NCBI RefSeq assembly: GCF_000142905.1
Contig: NW_013657673.1
Span: 458,630 to 522,629 of the forward strand
Source: Thecamonas trahens ATCC 50062
Taxonomy: Eukaryota > Apusozoa > Apusomonadida > Apusomonadidae
Length of the DNA stretch: 64,000 nt
Direction: 5' to 3'
Part shown: in pieces, positions 42,990 through 54,383 of the stretch
Position numbering within the stretch: position 1 is the stretch's first letter
How the letters are laid out: the number at the start of each line of letters is the position of its first letter
Notes under the pieces: model-generated
Told to the model about the DNA's origin: nothing
Database searches by the model: none
Seen by the model: the letters and a program-made list of their open reading frames with translations, nothing else
Position numbers and translations under genes: made by a program

Positions 42990-43115
42990 CATGTCACCAT
43001 GGTCATGACCATGCCCATGACCATGCTCATGACCATGCCCATGACCATGCTCATCACCATGCATATCATGGTCATCATGGTCATCATGGTCATCATGGTC
43101 ATCATGGTCATCACC
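42990..43115. repeat. CATGAC/CATGGT-type short tandem repeats
   Basis: Two adjoining arrays: CATGACCATGCC/CATGACCATGCT dodecamers, then GGTCATCAT nonamers. Because CATG is self-complementary, both strands are open and would encode His-rich peptides (HDHAHDHAH on +, GHGHGHEHG on -). It lies between the divergent DUS3L gene and the next + gene; I read it as a microsatellite in the promoter region. Confidence 0.75.
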
Positions 43116-43295
43116 ATCACCCTGATCGCTGGCCGCAGATCCGTGCTCACGCGATCCGGACAGGCCAGGCCAGCCGGCATCGGCCTCGAGTGGCAGGTCA
43201 CCCAGTCGCACGACTCGCGGCACCGCTCACGTCGCCCACGCCGCACACACACCACTCGCGCCACACACACGCACTCGCACCAGTCCAGGCGACAC

Positions 43296-44495
43296 ATGCG
43301 GGTGCGCCACCAGCCGCGAAGGAGCTACCATGCGTGCTCTGTCCTCGGTGCGCCGCCGGTGCGGAGTAACAAGGTCACCGTTGGCCTCACGCCCGCCGAG
43401 CTCATGTCGCCCACTGCCGACGACTCGGACTTGGTTGTCGAGCTCAAGTCGCTCCACACCATGCTCAACTCGCCAGAGGCCCACGTTGAAGCCGCTTATC
43501 GGCCATCGCCTTCGCCTCTGGCGGCTCTTCCTCGCCATGATGTGCTCCGATCACGGGCAGAGTCGAGAGCTGCGGCATCGCGAGCAGAGTCGTCTGACAA
43601 TCGGCACGGATATAGAGTCGGTGCTGGTATGAGCGATGGAGACGAGCGGGAGTGGGGAGAGTTTGAGACCGATGTGGCCATCACTGATCAAGACATGGCT
43701 CCGTTTCCGGTCCTCGACATGCGATCTGGCGGGGTGCTCGACGAGGCATGGACCGCCGAGTTTGCACCGTCGTCGGACGTGCTGCTGCGGACGGCGTCGC
43801 GGACGGCGTCGCGAAAGGGCACTGCGCCGCACTCGCTGGCGGCTGCGCTGGCAGCTTTTGAAAACGCTCGCAGCGCGTCGCGCATCTCCATGGCCAACGC
43901 CCGGCGCGCGCGGTCGCAGGCGCAGCGCCTGGCCCGCACCCGCACGCCGTTTGCGAGGGCGGCAACGCTGTCGCGCATTGAGGAAGGTGCGCGACGTCGC
44001 GCCGCAGCAGCGTCACGCACACGTGAGGCCGCCGAGGACGCCGAGCTCGCGCGGGTGGCTCGAGTCGGCAAGTTTTATCAGCCCCGTCGCGGCAGGGCTC
44101 GAGCCGAGCCAGTGGCTCCCGGCTTGTCGCCGCTGCCGCCGCGCCAGCGCCCGCGCCTGTCGTCGCCGCCGCCACCGCCACCGCAGCGTCCACGCCCACC
44201 GTCGCCGGCCGCTGTTGCTCAGCGCAAGGTGGAGAAAGCGTTGGCTAGCGCCGAGCCGCCGCGGCTCGCGCTGGCCAAAGCCTTGCTTGCCGACGCGGCG
44301 AATCCGTTCGAGGGCGCTCCGGATACGGCTGCCGCACAGGTGGCGGCAGAGCGACAACTTGCACGATTTCAGGGCCCGCTGGCACGGCTCCACTCGCGGC
44401 GGCTGCGTGAGGCGCGGCCGCGCGGCAAGCGGCATGTGGGCAGCAACAGCATGACCTCGTCATCGGTCGGGTACAACATCCTTGGCGGCGACTAG
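43296..44495 (+). CDS. Hypothetical Ala/Arg-rich protein
   Basis: A ~399-residue protein that I do not recognise. From ATG 43296 it reads MRVRHQPRRSYHACSVLGAP; ATG 43404 (MSPTADDSDLVVELKSLHTM) is an equally good start. Features: a helical N-terminal segment, an acidic patch (MSDGDEREWGEFETDVAI), a long basic helix (RISMANARRARSQAQRLART), a Pro-rich stretch (LSPLPPRQRPRLSSPPPPPP) and a terminal GSNSMTSSSVGYNILGGD. Protein-like composition in one frame over 1 kb supports coding. Upstream sequence in the same frame comes from the CATG repeats and is not part of the protein. It ends 46 bp before a transposon relic. Confidence 0.6.
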   Translation: MRVRHQPRRSYHACSVLGAPPVRSNKVTVGLTPAELMSPTADDSDLVVELKSLHTMLNSPEAHVEAAYRPSPSPLAALPRHDVLRSRAESRAAASRAESSDNRHGYRVGAGMSDGDEREWGEFETDVAITDQDMAPFPVLDMRSGGVLDEAWTAEFAPSSDVLLRTASRTASRKGTAPHSLAAALAAFENARSASRISMANARRARSQAQRLARTRTPFARAATLSRIEEGARRRAAAASRTREAAEDAELARVARVGKFYQPRRGRARAEPVAPGLSPLPPRQRPRLSSPPPPPPQRPRPPSPAAVAQRKVEKALASAEPPRLALAKALLADAANPFEGAPDTAAAQVAAERQLARFQGPLARLHSRRLREARPRGKRHVGSNSMTSSSVGYNILGGD

Positions 44496-44540
44496 TGGCG
44501 CAACCGGGTCGACTCGCCACGTGTGCAGATAATCACCCTT

Positions 44541-45279
44541 AGTGAGCAACTCGATGATGCTTGACTTCCAGGTCACCGGTCGACGCTGCGCGACGCCTGC
44601 TTGGTCTGCGGCTTGAGGTGGGAGGCGTGCCCGCGCGTGATGGCGGCCGGCACGTAGACGCCTGCCTGAAGAATGCCCGAGTTGCCGCCGCGGTGACGAC
44701 CCAACGACCGGGAAGAAGAGCATGCCAGAGTTGAACACAGAGGCCAGACAGGAGAGCGCGAGGATGTCTTGCGACGGACGAGCTTGCCGGTCGGCGTAGC
44801 CGCGCAAGAGGCGGCACGCCATCTCGAACTGGAATCTGGACGCCGTGCCCATCAACGCGTACGCGCGCTGCGCTGACGCGAGCCCACGACCCGCCATGGC
44901 TCGTGTGGCTTTTCTCCACGACATCATCGACGCCCTCGTCGCCAGCGCCGACGCTGTCAGCTCCGCGCTGTCGCGCAAGCAGGAGCGACCCTCTGCAGCA
45001 GCTGCTCGTCATCACCACTCCCCAGCAAGCAGCCATGCGACGCGACTGCCTCGCCTGCCGGAGGCTTCATAGCAAGCGATCGCGGCCACGGACCTTGTGC
45101 GCCGCGTGCAGCGTCCATCTCTGCATCGCCGTCTGTTTTCTGTTGTGGCAGCCATTAACACATCATACTACTCATTTACAGCAATTCATGGACGTTGCGA
45201 CGTCTGTAGAGCGTCGCCGAGTGCGGCTTGCGCGATGTACAAATGTGTCCATTCCGTGCCGTGAGGGGATATAAGCGCG
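44541..45279 (+). mobile_element. PiggyBac-like transposon relic, copy 2
   Basis: Longer sister of 1375-1950. On + the frame KRRHAISNWNLDAVPINAYA followed by ARVAFLHDIIDALVASAD matches the end of the piggyBac DDE domain, where a W...NAY helix precedes the C-terminal domain. Near 45034-45150, C-x2-C-x13-C-x2-C-x4-C-x3-CF is the Cys-rich finger. Stops and frame changes make it non-functional. The first ~130 bp read better on the - strand (GILQAGVYVPAAITRGHASH), as in copy 1, so the inversion predates duplication. Element ends and target-site duplication were not identified. Confidence 0.62.
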
Positions 45280-47446
45280 AAGTTGGCACGATATTGGCTA
45301 ACGACCTCGTGCGGAATATTTCCCTCTCTGGTTTCATACGCGTGCCGACGTGCGGCCTAAAACAATCCTTGCTAAGCCTGTTCCTAGAGGCTTGCAAGCG
45401 GGGCATGACGCTTGCGAGGACGGGCCAGTTCATCAGGGTCATTGCGCGGCAGTCCGTTCCTGCTTTGACTTGCTGCGTCGGGCCTGCTGCATGCCCGGTC
45501 CGACTCGGTCTCGTGGCGGCTTCGCTTGGTTGGTGCTGATGCTGGCAAGCTGTCAGCAAAAAATGTGTGCCGCACCACGGCCACGCGACCTGCCGTTGCA
45601 CGCAAGCGTGTCAATGCAGCCTCTTCCTCTGAGGGTGCCAGACAGTACTCTGCTGTGAGGAAAGACGCAAGGGTGTCGGTATCTCCGCATTGGCGGTCTG
45701 CCAATGCAGGGGTTGGGACTGCAAGAGAGGAAACCAAATTGCCTGATGTGCTGACAACATGGGGGCACGCGTCGCCTGCCATGATCCACCCAGGTTTCTG
45801 CGACTCGGAGCGGAGCGCGTCCCTATCGTTAGCAGACGCGTCACGCCACCTTTGGTGCAGCAATTGCTCGGTGGGGAGCATGATAAAGTCTGGAAGTGTT
45901 GTGGCTGACATCAGTATCAGTATCAGAGAGTTGTGCCACTTCGAGGAATGCGAGTGAGCTGTGGTGTCGAGTCGCTGACGTGGTTGGTGTTCGCAATCAC
46001 TTCAAATCACACCAATTTGGACGGATTCTCTAGTGACAGCTAGGCGTGACTGAGCCGCTTGGTTGATGCGGTCAACGAATGCGGGTTGTGGTTGGCGAAA
46101 AAAATAGTCCGGTGCGGGCGATTCAGCCGCAGGGATGTGGTTGATACTTCCACCAACACGCGTGCTCAAGCAATGCAAGGCAAGTTTCGTGGCCAAGTTG
46201 CTCAGCCGGGGTGTGGGTGGGCGTAAGTGTTTCGTAAGAGGCCTTTGTGGACGAGAAAGTTAGACTTGCAGCACGGTTGGGGTGAAGTGTACCACCGGTC
46301 GTCCGGTGCCGAAGAACGGGTTGTCCGCTGCGGACAAATCGACTTCACGGGTTAAATGCCAATTTGGCACACATGTCAAATTGCTGCGGCACCTTGATAC
46401 CCGCGACTTCAACACCGCCAACGGTCGGGTCACTCTAGTAGCAGCTGGGAGGGGCCCAGCGTAGAGGCAACATGCATCCGTGCATCCATCGCCTGTTGAT
46501 GCTGGCAAGCAGAGTGAAACGACGCTCGCTGGCGGTCGAATCTACCGCCGCAAGTCATCGGAGTGAGCGGAATAAAGTGGGTGAATGGCCGCACATAGGC
46601 CACTTAACAAGCGTCGCAGGGACAAGTATCCAGCATTGGATATAGCCCTGTGATGTGGCACGGTTGCTTGTGTTCCAGCACTGGACAAAAGCACGGCTGC
46701 CGCTGCTGGCGGGCCGTTTCGCCGTCATGATGTGAACGGGGAGCGGGCTAGCCGCGGCAGATGCACTCGGCCGATGCTCCGCATGGGAACGACTCTCACA
46801 TGCATATGATAGTGATCCAGATAGCAAGTGCGGTTGCTTGATGTTGTGATTACTCGTGGTGACCCTGCTGTGTGCAGGAGGTGGCTGCAAGGGTGAGCTG
46901 CTTGTGCGCGATGGAGTGCTGGCAAGGGGGAACAGACTGTTCAAATAGTTGGGTCAACCTGCCACACTCATAAGCGTGAAGTTGAATGCCGCGTGGCTCT
47001 CGGGTTCTGATGGGGAACTCTGTAAGCAAAGGATGGTTGCACGGCGGCAGCTCGTAAGCACACATCATCCCCTTCCTTGTCTCCCCCGCTCTTCCCTGCG
47101 GGGATTTGGATGCGGGTTGGAGTTGGCGCAAGTCGTCAGTGTCGCCACGCATAAATTGATGGAATTGACCCGGAGTTGACCGTACCGCGTGTATGTCAGC
47201 GGGATTCTGGATGACTCGTGTGTTGTTGCCCGGGACGTGTGTCCGGCAACAGCGAGTGACGGCCGGCTGGGCGCCAACCGCATGGCTGCCGCCCCACACA
47301 GGACAGGTACTCTCGGGCCTAGACTCGCCACTCCTCACCCCTGCTCCTGCTGTGGCACCCGTCCTTGGGCCACCGCCACTGCCACCGCCTCCGCCACCAC
47401 CCCCGGCACCTCCGCCACCCCCAACAGCACACAGGCTCGACCCGCC
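45280..47446. other. AT-richer gene-free region, probably decayed transposon sequence
   Basis: About 2.2 kb with visibly lower GC than the flanking genes and no supported gene. Short frames exist on both strands (for example 45384-45911 on - and 45526-45957 on +) but show no domain. A minus-strand fragment at 46260-46508 contains LTREVDLSAADNPFFGTGRP, which looks protein-like but is unassigned. The last 250 bp (47200-47446) return to GC-rich, CCACC-repeat sequence upstream of the next gene. Most likely old mobile DNA beside the piggyBac relic. Confidence 0.45.
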
Positions 47447-47905
47447 ATGGGCAAAGTGAGCGACAACGAGTCGCGGGTCATCGCGCGGCGGCTGGCCATG
47501 TTCATCCCCTCGTTCTACCTCTTGTTCTACGTAGTAGCTGGCGTCTTCATCATGGCATACGACCTCGACTACTGCGGAACGCTCCCGTTTGAGCATGCCA
47601 AGTTTGCCGATGGCTCCGATCGTGGCCAGGCTGCGCTCGCCACTACCACCCTCGCCTTTCTCCTTGCGCCGCTGCTCATGGTCACCATTGTCAAGTCGTC
47701 GTCAAACGCTTGGGACTACGTCGTCACCGTCGCACTCCTTCACGTTGTCCTCGCTGCCGCAGTCTCCGCCTCGTGGCCCTCCAATTGGCGCTGGTGGGCC
47801 ACGGTGGCGTCCATGACCCTCGTCCTCGCTGTCGTCTCGGAGCTGATCAACTACCTGGCCGAGCTGCGCAGGACCGCCAAGGTAGCCGATGCCCTCAACT
47901 CGTGA
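47447..47905 (+). CDS. Four-helix membrane protein, TMEM244-like
   Basis: A 152-residue protein with four hydrophobic spans: MFIPSFYLLFYVVAGVFIMA, LATTTLAFLLAPLLMVTIV, YVVTVALLHVVLAAAVSA and WATVASMTLVLAVVSELI. The segment WDYVVTVALLHVVLAAAVSA followed by NWRWWATVAS parallels TMEM244 (WDYAISVTILHV...HWWAALG), a small conserved family of unknown role. ATG 47447 is preferred because it precedes the first helix by ~15 residues; the upstream frame is Thr/Ala/Pro repeat. Short charged termini (RRTAKVADALNS) suggest both ends are cytosolic. The assignment rests on motif recall. Confidence 0.72.
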   Translation: MGKVSDNESRVIARRLAMFIPSFYLLFYVVAGVFIMAYDLDYCGTLPFEHAKFADGSDRGQAALATTTLAFLLAPLLMVTIVKSSSNAWDYVVTVALLHVVLAAAVSASWPSNWRWWATVASMTLVLAVVSELINYLAELRRTAKVADALNS

Positions 47906-48479
47906 TAAGTAGAGGCATTTCTCTGCACCAGCCCATCGCCCAGCCTTTGTAAAGGCACCCCGCTTGTAGCCTGACCCGGCCCTTGCCGCAACTTTTTTCT
48001 CTCGGACCCCCCTCCTTCCTTGCTCCCCTTTCTTCCGCACTAACACACATTCGTAGCCCTCACACAGCTCAATTAACAAAGCACACGTCACTCACCTTGA
48101 GCCTCTCATTCAATGTACGAGCTTATGCCATTGCCGACCGAGATAGGAATACTGCATGACAGCATACTACAGCAATGACCAAGTATCCCCCTTCCCCCCT
48201 CTCCCGTTCCTCCTCCCCCCCCCCCTCCCCTCCTCCCCGTCCTTCCTTCCTCTGCTAGCTCTCCCGCTCTCCGTCCGGTGTCGCGCAAGTGTGGCATCCC
48301 GCCCAAGCCGCAAGTCGTCCACCGCCAGCACCCACCCACCCACCCTCTCCTTCTCTCCCTTCTTCTCCTTATCCCCACAACAACCTCTCCCCTTCCCCCC
48401 TCCCCCCCCTCCTTCCCCCTCCCCCCCCCTCCTCTCTCCCTCTCTCTCCCTTCCTCCTAGTCACCTCCCCCCCCCTCCA
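47906..48479. other. Pyrimidine-rich region before a gap
   Basis: No gene recognised. From 48187 to 48479 the + strand is almost pure C/T (CCTCCCC runs), typical here of introns or intergenic spacers, and it runs into the N gap. Confidence 0.5.
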
Positions 48480-48579
48480 NNNNNNNNNNNNNNNNNNNNN
48501 NNNNNNNNNNNNNNNNNNNNNNNNNNNNNNNNNNNNNNNNNNNNNNNNNNNNNNNNNNNNNNNNNNNNNNNNNNNNNNN
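48480..48579. other. Assembly gap (100 N)
   Basis: 100 N of conventional size following a C-rich tract; true length unknown. Confidence 0.95.
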
Positions 48580-48753
48580 GACGAGCAGTTGGTGGAGCAG
48601 GCGAGGCCGAACCCGTGCGAACGGCAAGAAGAGGCTGTGGCGCGTGCGCTGTCGACGGCGGACGACCCGTTTGACATCGCAATGGTGGAGAAGATGTACG
48701 CGCGAGCGGTTGAGTCGGAGTTTGTGTCTGCGGTGGTAGGCGAGCGCAACTCT
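48580..48753 (+). CDS. Orphan internal exon after gap
   Basis: Right after the gap one frame reads DEQLVEQARPNPCERQEEAV, then ADDPFDIAMVEKMYARAVES and ends VVGERNS directly before GTGAGTG, a good 5' splice site. The 58 codons have normal protein composition. No family is recognised, and the start, the upstream exon (in or beyond the gap) and the downstream exon were not found. Near 48800, NVHESNDELKATLVNLSS is a candidate next exon, but the phase does not match. The piece may belong to a contig placed here by scaffolding. Confidence 0.4.
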
Positions 48754-49176
48754 GTGAGTGCGCAGTTTTGTGGGCGACTTTCGCGAGGTGCTCAAGCAAC
48801 GTCCACGAGTCGAACGATGAGCTCAAGGCAACGCTTGTCAACCTCTCCTCCCCCCCCCCCCCGCCTTGCACCGAGTGGACAGATTAATCCACACCGTGTT
48901 GAACATGACATCGCCACACTACTACTCCCTACCCCCCCCCCTTCTTGGGAAGAAGGTGGGTATTCGTTACCCATTGCCCACAATCGCCTGCTGTGCCTTG
49001 GCCGTCCAACCTGGTGCAGAACGAGAAATCGTACTGTCAAGAGCTGTTCGTCGAACAACACGACACGCAGTTCCACCAAACAGGGCTAGCCCAGCCCACA
49101 ATCCAAACCCAAACTCACCATCCTCCCTGTCCCATCTATAGAGTTGAAGGCTTAGGTGTGCTACACTTGTTTCATC
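48754..49176. other. Region between orphan exon and TMEM131 gene
   Basis: Contains C-runs at about 48850-48863 and 48932-48941 and a possible short exon near 48800; otherwise nothing supported. The last 100 bp are AT-richer and probably the TMEM131 promoter/5' UTR. Confidence 0.35.
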
Positions 49177-52100
49177 ATGCTACGAACGGCTAGGACCGCA
49201 CTGGTCGTGGCGGTCATGTTCATCGCAGCGCTCGCTACAGCTGCTTCGTCGCCATCGTCTCCTGCGGTCTCGAACTTGCCTGCGGGTGATTCTGGATCGC
49301 CAGCCGAGGCTAGGCTCCGTGTTGATGGTCACACCTGGTTCTCCGAGCAGATTGGCCTCTCGCCGCCACACCTCAACTTTGAAGCCCGCCCGCTGGCATC
49401 GCCGCTGATGAAGCCTGTGCTTGTCATCAATGGCCTCACGCTCGCGCCGCTTGTCATCGAAAAGGTGGTCACCGACTCGATCCACTTTTTCCCCTCGGTC
49501 ACGCTGCCGCTGGAAATCCCACCGCTCTCCAACGCCTCCATCCCCATCGTCTTTGTACCGCGCGACCTTGGCCGGGTCGAATCGCAGATTGTCCTCGTCA
49601 CTTCGGAAGGCCGCATCCCGTACCCGGTGTTTGGAACCGGGACGCCGTCACCGCTCCACCTGGACCCGCTCGTCGACATCCTGCTCTTCCCCGAGCAGCG
49701 CCTCACCCGCCCGCTGCATCTGTTCAACCCTTTCCCAGACAAGGACCTTCGTGTGCTCAACATCTCGTCGTCGGGCTTTGCCTTTGAGCTCCACGTCCTC
49801 CCCGAGAACTCGGACCTCCGCGACCGCGCCTGGAACATCCCGCCTCATCGCTCGTCGCACGTCGGCTCGCTCGTTTTCGCCTCGCCGGTCCCTGGGGCCT
49901 ACACCGGAGCCTTTGTCAACATCAAGACCGACGCCCAGTCGGTCTTTCTCCCGGTTGACATCACTGTCATCGACGCCGGCCTCCACCTCCAGCCCTCGTT
50001 CCTCGACTTTGGCCACATCACCTCGCCCGACTCGCCCAAGACCCTCAACCTCATCCTTTACAACGCCCGTTCGGTCCCGCTCCTTATCACCGACGTGTAC
50101 CTGCCCAAGCCCGAGCCATCGCTTCGGATCCGCTTTGCCCGCAACACCGTCGCGCCAAAGTCGTCGCTCGTCATCGCCGTCCTCACCTTTACCGGCAAGA
50201 CCGAAGGCACCTTTGCCTCGTGCCTCCTCATCGCCACCAACGCCACCCAGGCCGATGCCTCGGCAGACTTTGCCTCGGCCTCGGAGGCCGAGCGCCGCTT
50301 TGTCTCGCCGCCGCAGACCGGCGGTGCCTCCAACGCTGTTGCCGGCGCCACACAAGGCGTCATCCAGACTGCCCCACCCCAGACCTCGCTCTTCCCGTCC
50401 ATCCCGCACACACTCTCTGTCTACGCAGAGTCCGGCGCCTTGCTCGAAGTCGGCTACTCGGCCACGGTCCTCTTTGGCTCGCTCGGCTTCTCGTCGCGCA
50501 ATACCTCGTTTGCCGTCTCGGAGCCGCCGTTTGTCGAAACGCACCGTGTCCTCGTCCTCACCAACAAGTTCCCCATGGCAATCATCTTTGTTTCGGCTTA
50601 CGTGCCGGACCCCAACTTTCGCATCACCAGCTTCCGCCCCAACCGCATCCTGCGTCCAGGCGCCTCGGCGCCGATCATCTCCATTGCCTTCAAGGCAAAC
50701 TCGAGCTCGCTCGTCTACTCGACCCCGCTTGTTCTCCGCACCAACGTCTCAGTCCTCACCATTCCTCTCCAAACCTACTCGGGCAAGCTCGACTACGACA
50801 TCGTTGATGCGCACTCATCCCCGACGTCCGATGCACCCTCTTCGCAGGCGGCGCGGGATCCCAACGCGACAGGCTCGACCGCTGCCTCTGAGTGGGACGG
50901 CACCCCGCTCGAGGGCGTGACGACCCCGGTCCTTGACTTTGGCCTCCTTGGCGCCGACGAAGTCCGTTCCCGCTCGTTCAACCTCTCCAACTCGGCGCCC
51001 ATTTCGCTCACCGTCCACGCCATCACTTGCGACTTGCCCAACGTTGTCATCCGCCTCGACTCGATCTCCAACGCCTTTGGCTACACCACGCCCATTGCTG
51101 CACTCCCGGCCGAGCCGAGCAACCCTTCCAGGGCGACGCCCAACGCCGCTGACGATGACACAGCCGCCGCCGCGATCACCCCGGATCCGTTCTTCCTCAA
51201 GGCTGGCTACTCGGCCATTCTCATCGCCGAGCTCACCGCTGCAGGCGTGACCGACGCCTATGGCACCATCTCCGTCGCCACCGACTTTGAAACGCTCGAC
51301 ATCCCGGTCCACTACAATGCCATCTCGGGCTCGCTCGATCTCACCCCGTCGCTTGTCCGTTTCGGCCCGGCCTTCCCGGACTGGTTCCTGGCGCTGACAT
51401 TTACGCCCGCAACACGTACGACCGCACGCTCACGCTCACCTCGATGACCTCATCCGACGTCCGCGTCGTGCCCGAACTCAAGGTCACACAGCTGCCACCG
51501 GGAGAGCGCGTTTGTATCGGCTCGGTCGTCTTTGACGCCGCCCGCGGGCCCAAGACTCAGAACTTTCTCACCACCGCCCTCACGTCGGCCCTCGACTCGG
51601 CGAGCACCGTCCGTGCCTCGCCGCCGAATACGCCTCTCACCAAGGCCGACGCCCGCATCTTCTCGCGGCGCACCGACATCTGGACCCGCATCACCTCGAA
51701 AGCCTCGACCACGATCCGCGGGACCGTGACCCTTGCCTCGGACGTTGTCGAGGGTGCGCGTATCTCGGTCCGCGCCGCCCTTGTTCAGCCGTCGATCCTC
51801 CTCCCGCCGCCTGCTGCCGACGCGTCGACGCCCAGCGACGCCGACGCCATCCTCGTCTTTGACCTCGTCCATGTCTCGGGCTCGGCCTCGTTGCCAGTCA
51901 CCGTGTACAACCCTGCCGACGTCCCGGTCTCGTTTGCGCTCCTGGGCGTGACCGGCCCCGACGGATCGGCACTCGATGCGTTTGCCTGCTTTGGCGATGC
52001 CAACGTTGCCGACGGCTTCACCTCGGGCTCGCTCGAGTTGCCCGAGTCGCCGAATTGCGACTCGGGCCCGTTTGCACTTGTCGAGCCAAGCGGTTTGCTC

Positions 52101-54383
52101 TTCTCGTCGTCGCCGTCGCTGGTTGTTGTCGAGCCGCATGGCTCGGCTGCCATCGGATCAATCATGTTTGAGCCGACCGCCGCCGGCCCGGCCGCCGCCA
52201 CCGTCCACGTCCGGTCCAACCTCACGTTGGTCACCTCGTTCCCGGTCACGGGCACGGGCGGCAAGGCGGTTCTCCAGTTTGTGGAGAAGCGGCTGCGGCC
52301 CAAGTCACCCAAGACAGTCTCATCGTTCACCAGGGGTGCGGTGGTCGTGCTCGACAAGCTCGAGCTCGCGCTGCCCGACGCTGCTCTGGAGACATGCGCC
52401 TCGGACGACGCCGTGCACTCGCTCCTCACCGACGGTTCGTCGCTCTCGGCGGCGCTGGCCGTCACGGCTTCGTTCACTCTCCGCAACTCTGGTGACGTCG
52501 AGGCCGAAGTTGTCCAGGTCGGTGTCATCGGTCCGAGCGCAAGTGCCTTTTCCGTTCACTCGGCACATGAGCGGTTTGTCCTCGCCCCGGGCGCATCCCA
52601 CGAGGTGACCCTCACGTTTGCGCCCGACTTTTCGACTCTGCTCTCACAGGCGCAGCTCGAGGTGGCCACCTCGCGCGGCGGGCGGCTTGTCTTTACTGTA
52701 GAGGGCACGATGGCGCCGGCAACGCTGGCGGCCTGCGCCGCGCACGTCTCGTTTGCACCTTCGGCAACCCGCTGGATCCTTCTTGTCGTCATCTCATCAC
52801 TCTTGGGTGCCGTCCTGGCGCGTGTCAAGTTCCGTGCCAGCGACACACCGATGGCGCTCCTCGCCGCCGCAGTCGATGAGGCCGAAGCTGGGGCGCGGGC
52901 AAAGGCAGCCAACAAGCCGGCGTCGCCGAGCAAGCCGTTGCCGTCAGGCACAGTCCCTCGGCCTCCGCCAATTGCGCAGCAGCCGCTAGAGGACGGTGAA
53001 GAGTCGCCCGCTATTGCCCACGAAATCGGGCAGGCTAGCGACTCGGAGTCGGAGGAGGCTGCCGACGTTGACGTCAACGATGACGTCGACGCCGCAGATG
53101 GGCCGGCCCAGGCCCAAGCCGCAGCTGAAGCTGCCAAGGCTGAGGCTGAGGCCGAGGCCGAGACCAAGGCTGCAGCTGAAGCCGCAGCCGCTGAGCAGGC
53201 CGCAGCTCGGGCCCGCATCGAGGCCGTCAAGGCCCGCGAGGCCGAGGCTCGCGCAAAGGCCGCAAAGGCCCGCGAGGCCAAGGCTCGCGAGGATGCGATC
53301 AAGGCCCGCGAGGCCAAGGCGCGTGCCGAGGTGAGAGAGGCCCGCGAGGCTAAGGCCCGGATGGAGGCGGTCAAGGCCCGCGAAGCCAAGGTCCGCTCCG
53401 AAGCTACCAGGGCCCGTCAGGCTAAGATGCCGCAAGCTCGAGCGGAAGCTCAGCAGGTGGCACCACCCCCGAGCCTAGTCGACGACCGTCGGTGCAAGCA
53501 GCGGTCCGAGAAGCGGTCCGAGAAGCGGTCCGAGAAGCGGTCCGAGAAAAACAAGCGAAGGAGCCGTAAGGACCGCAAAGAACGCAGTGGTCGCACCGAG
53601 CACGGCGGGCGCGATGCATACCTCCTCGACTCGGTGGACATCGGCAAGGGTACGTTCCGTGATGGATACTTTGTGAGCGAGAAGCCGTCGCAGGCAATGG
53701 CGGTGCCGCTGAGCCCCGCGCGCGAGCCGCGAAACGCGCGGCCGGTGCATGCGCCGGGCACGTTTGGGGCGATCGGCTCGCCCCCCAAGGCGGTCGGGCC
53801 GCCGGGCGCGAGCAGCCCCGGGGCCCATACTGCCTTTCTCGTGCCCCCCGGCTCGGGGCGTGGTGGCATCCGCAAGAACCTCTCTGACGACGACCTCGTC
53901 AACGCGCCGAACCGGTCGGACCCGATTGTGACGCCGGCGCGGCCGTCGGGCCGTGGCCGTGGGCGGTACACCGGGTCGACGCCGCCCAAGGCGGCGGTAG
54001 GCCTGCCGCTCGGTCAGCAATCGCAAGCTGGAGTCAGCCTCGCACCGCCCGCGACCTCGCTGTTTGGCGCGCCGTCAGCCGCCCCAGGTGCATCGTCGTC
54101 GCTCTTTCCGGACCTCTGGGCCCCGTCTTGCTTTGTGCAGACACCGCCTGCATCGGCCGCGCTCGGCAACCAGGCGTTCACCTCGTCGAACCCTTTCACG
54201 TCGGGCGCGTTTGACGCCAGCACTGGTGCACCGCTCATGGGCGCCATCGGGTTGCCGCCGCGGACCAACACCGTTGCGCCGCCGTCCGGCGTGGCGCCCA
54301 TCGGGTCGCCACCGCGATCGTCGGGCGTGGGCGCCATCGGCGACGGCAAGCCACGGCGGCCTCGGTCACACCGCCGCCGGTAG
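49177..54383 (+). CDS. TMEM131: TMEM131-family secretory-pathway membrane protein
   Basis: TMEM131 is an ER/Golgi type I protein; in animals its luminal PapD-like domains bind procollagen and its tail recruits TRAPPIII. Corrected length 1735 residues. It begins with a signal peptide (MLRTARTALVVAVMFIAALA). The N-terminal PapD-like region reads SPPHLNFEARPLASP, VFVPRDLGRVESQIVLVTS and VFGTGTPSPLHLDP, matching the TMEM131 signature. Repeated Ig-like beta domains follow (LHLQPSFLDFGHITSPDSP). One transmembrane helix lies at ~1199-1216 (WILLVVISSLLGAVLARV). The cytosolic tail has an Arg/Glu/Ala coiled coil, KRSEKRSEKRSEK repeats and a low-complexity end with LFPDLWAPSCF. One base is missing in 51375-51379, joining VRFGPAFP to GLVPGADIYARNTYDRTL. 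Client in a unicellular organism unknown. Confidence 0.85.

Noticed and set aside
42639-43223. Minus-strand His/Asp-rich frame resembling a metal-binding protein
   Set aside because: Generated by the CATG repeats; no domain outside the repeat, and it overlaps the DUS3L start.
46850-47596. Minus-strand 248-codon frame
   Set aside because: Its N-terminal part is antisense of the TMEM244-like gene and the rest is Gly repeat; no domain.
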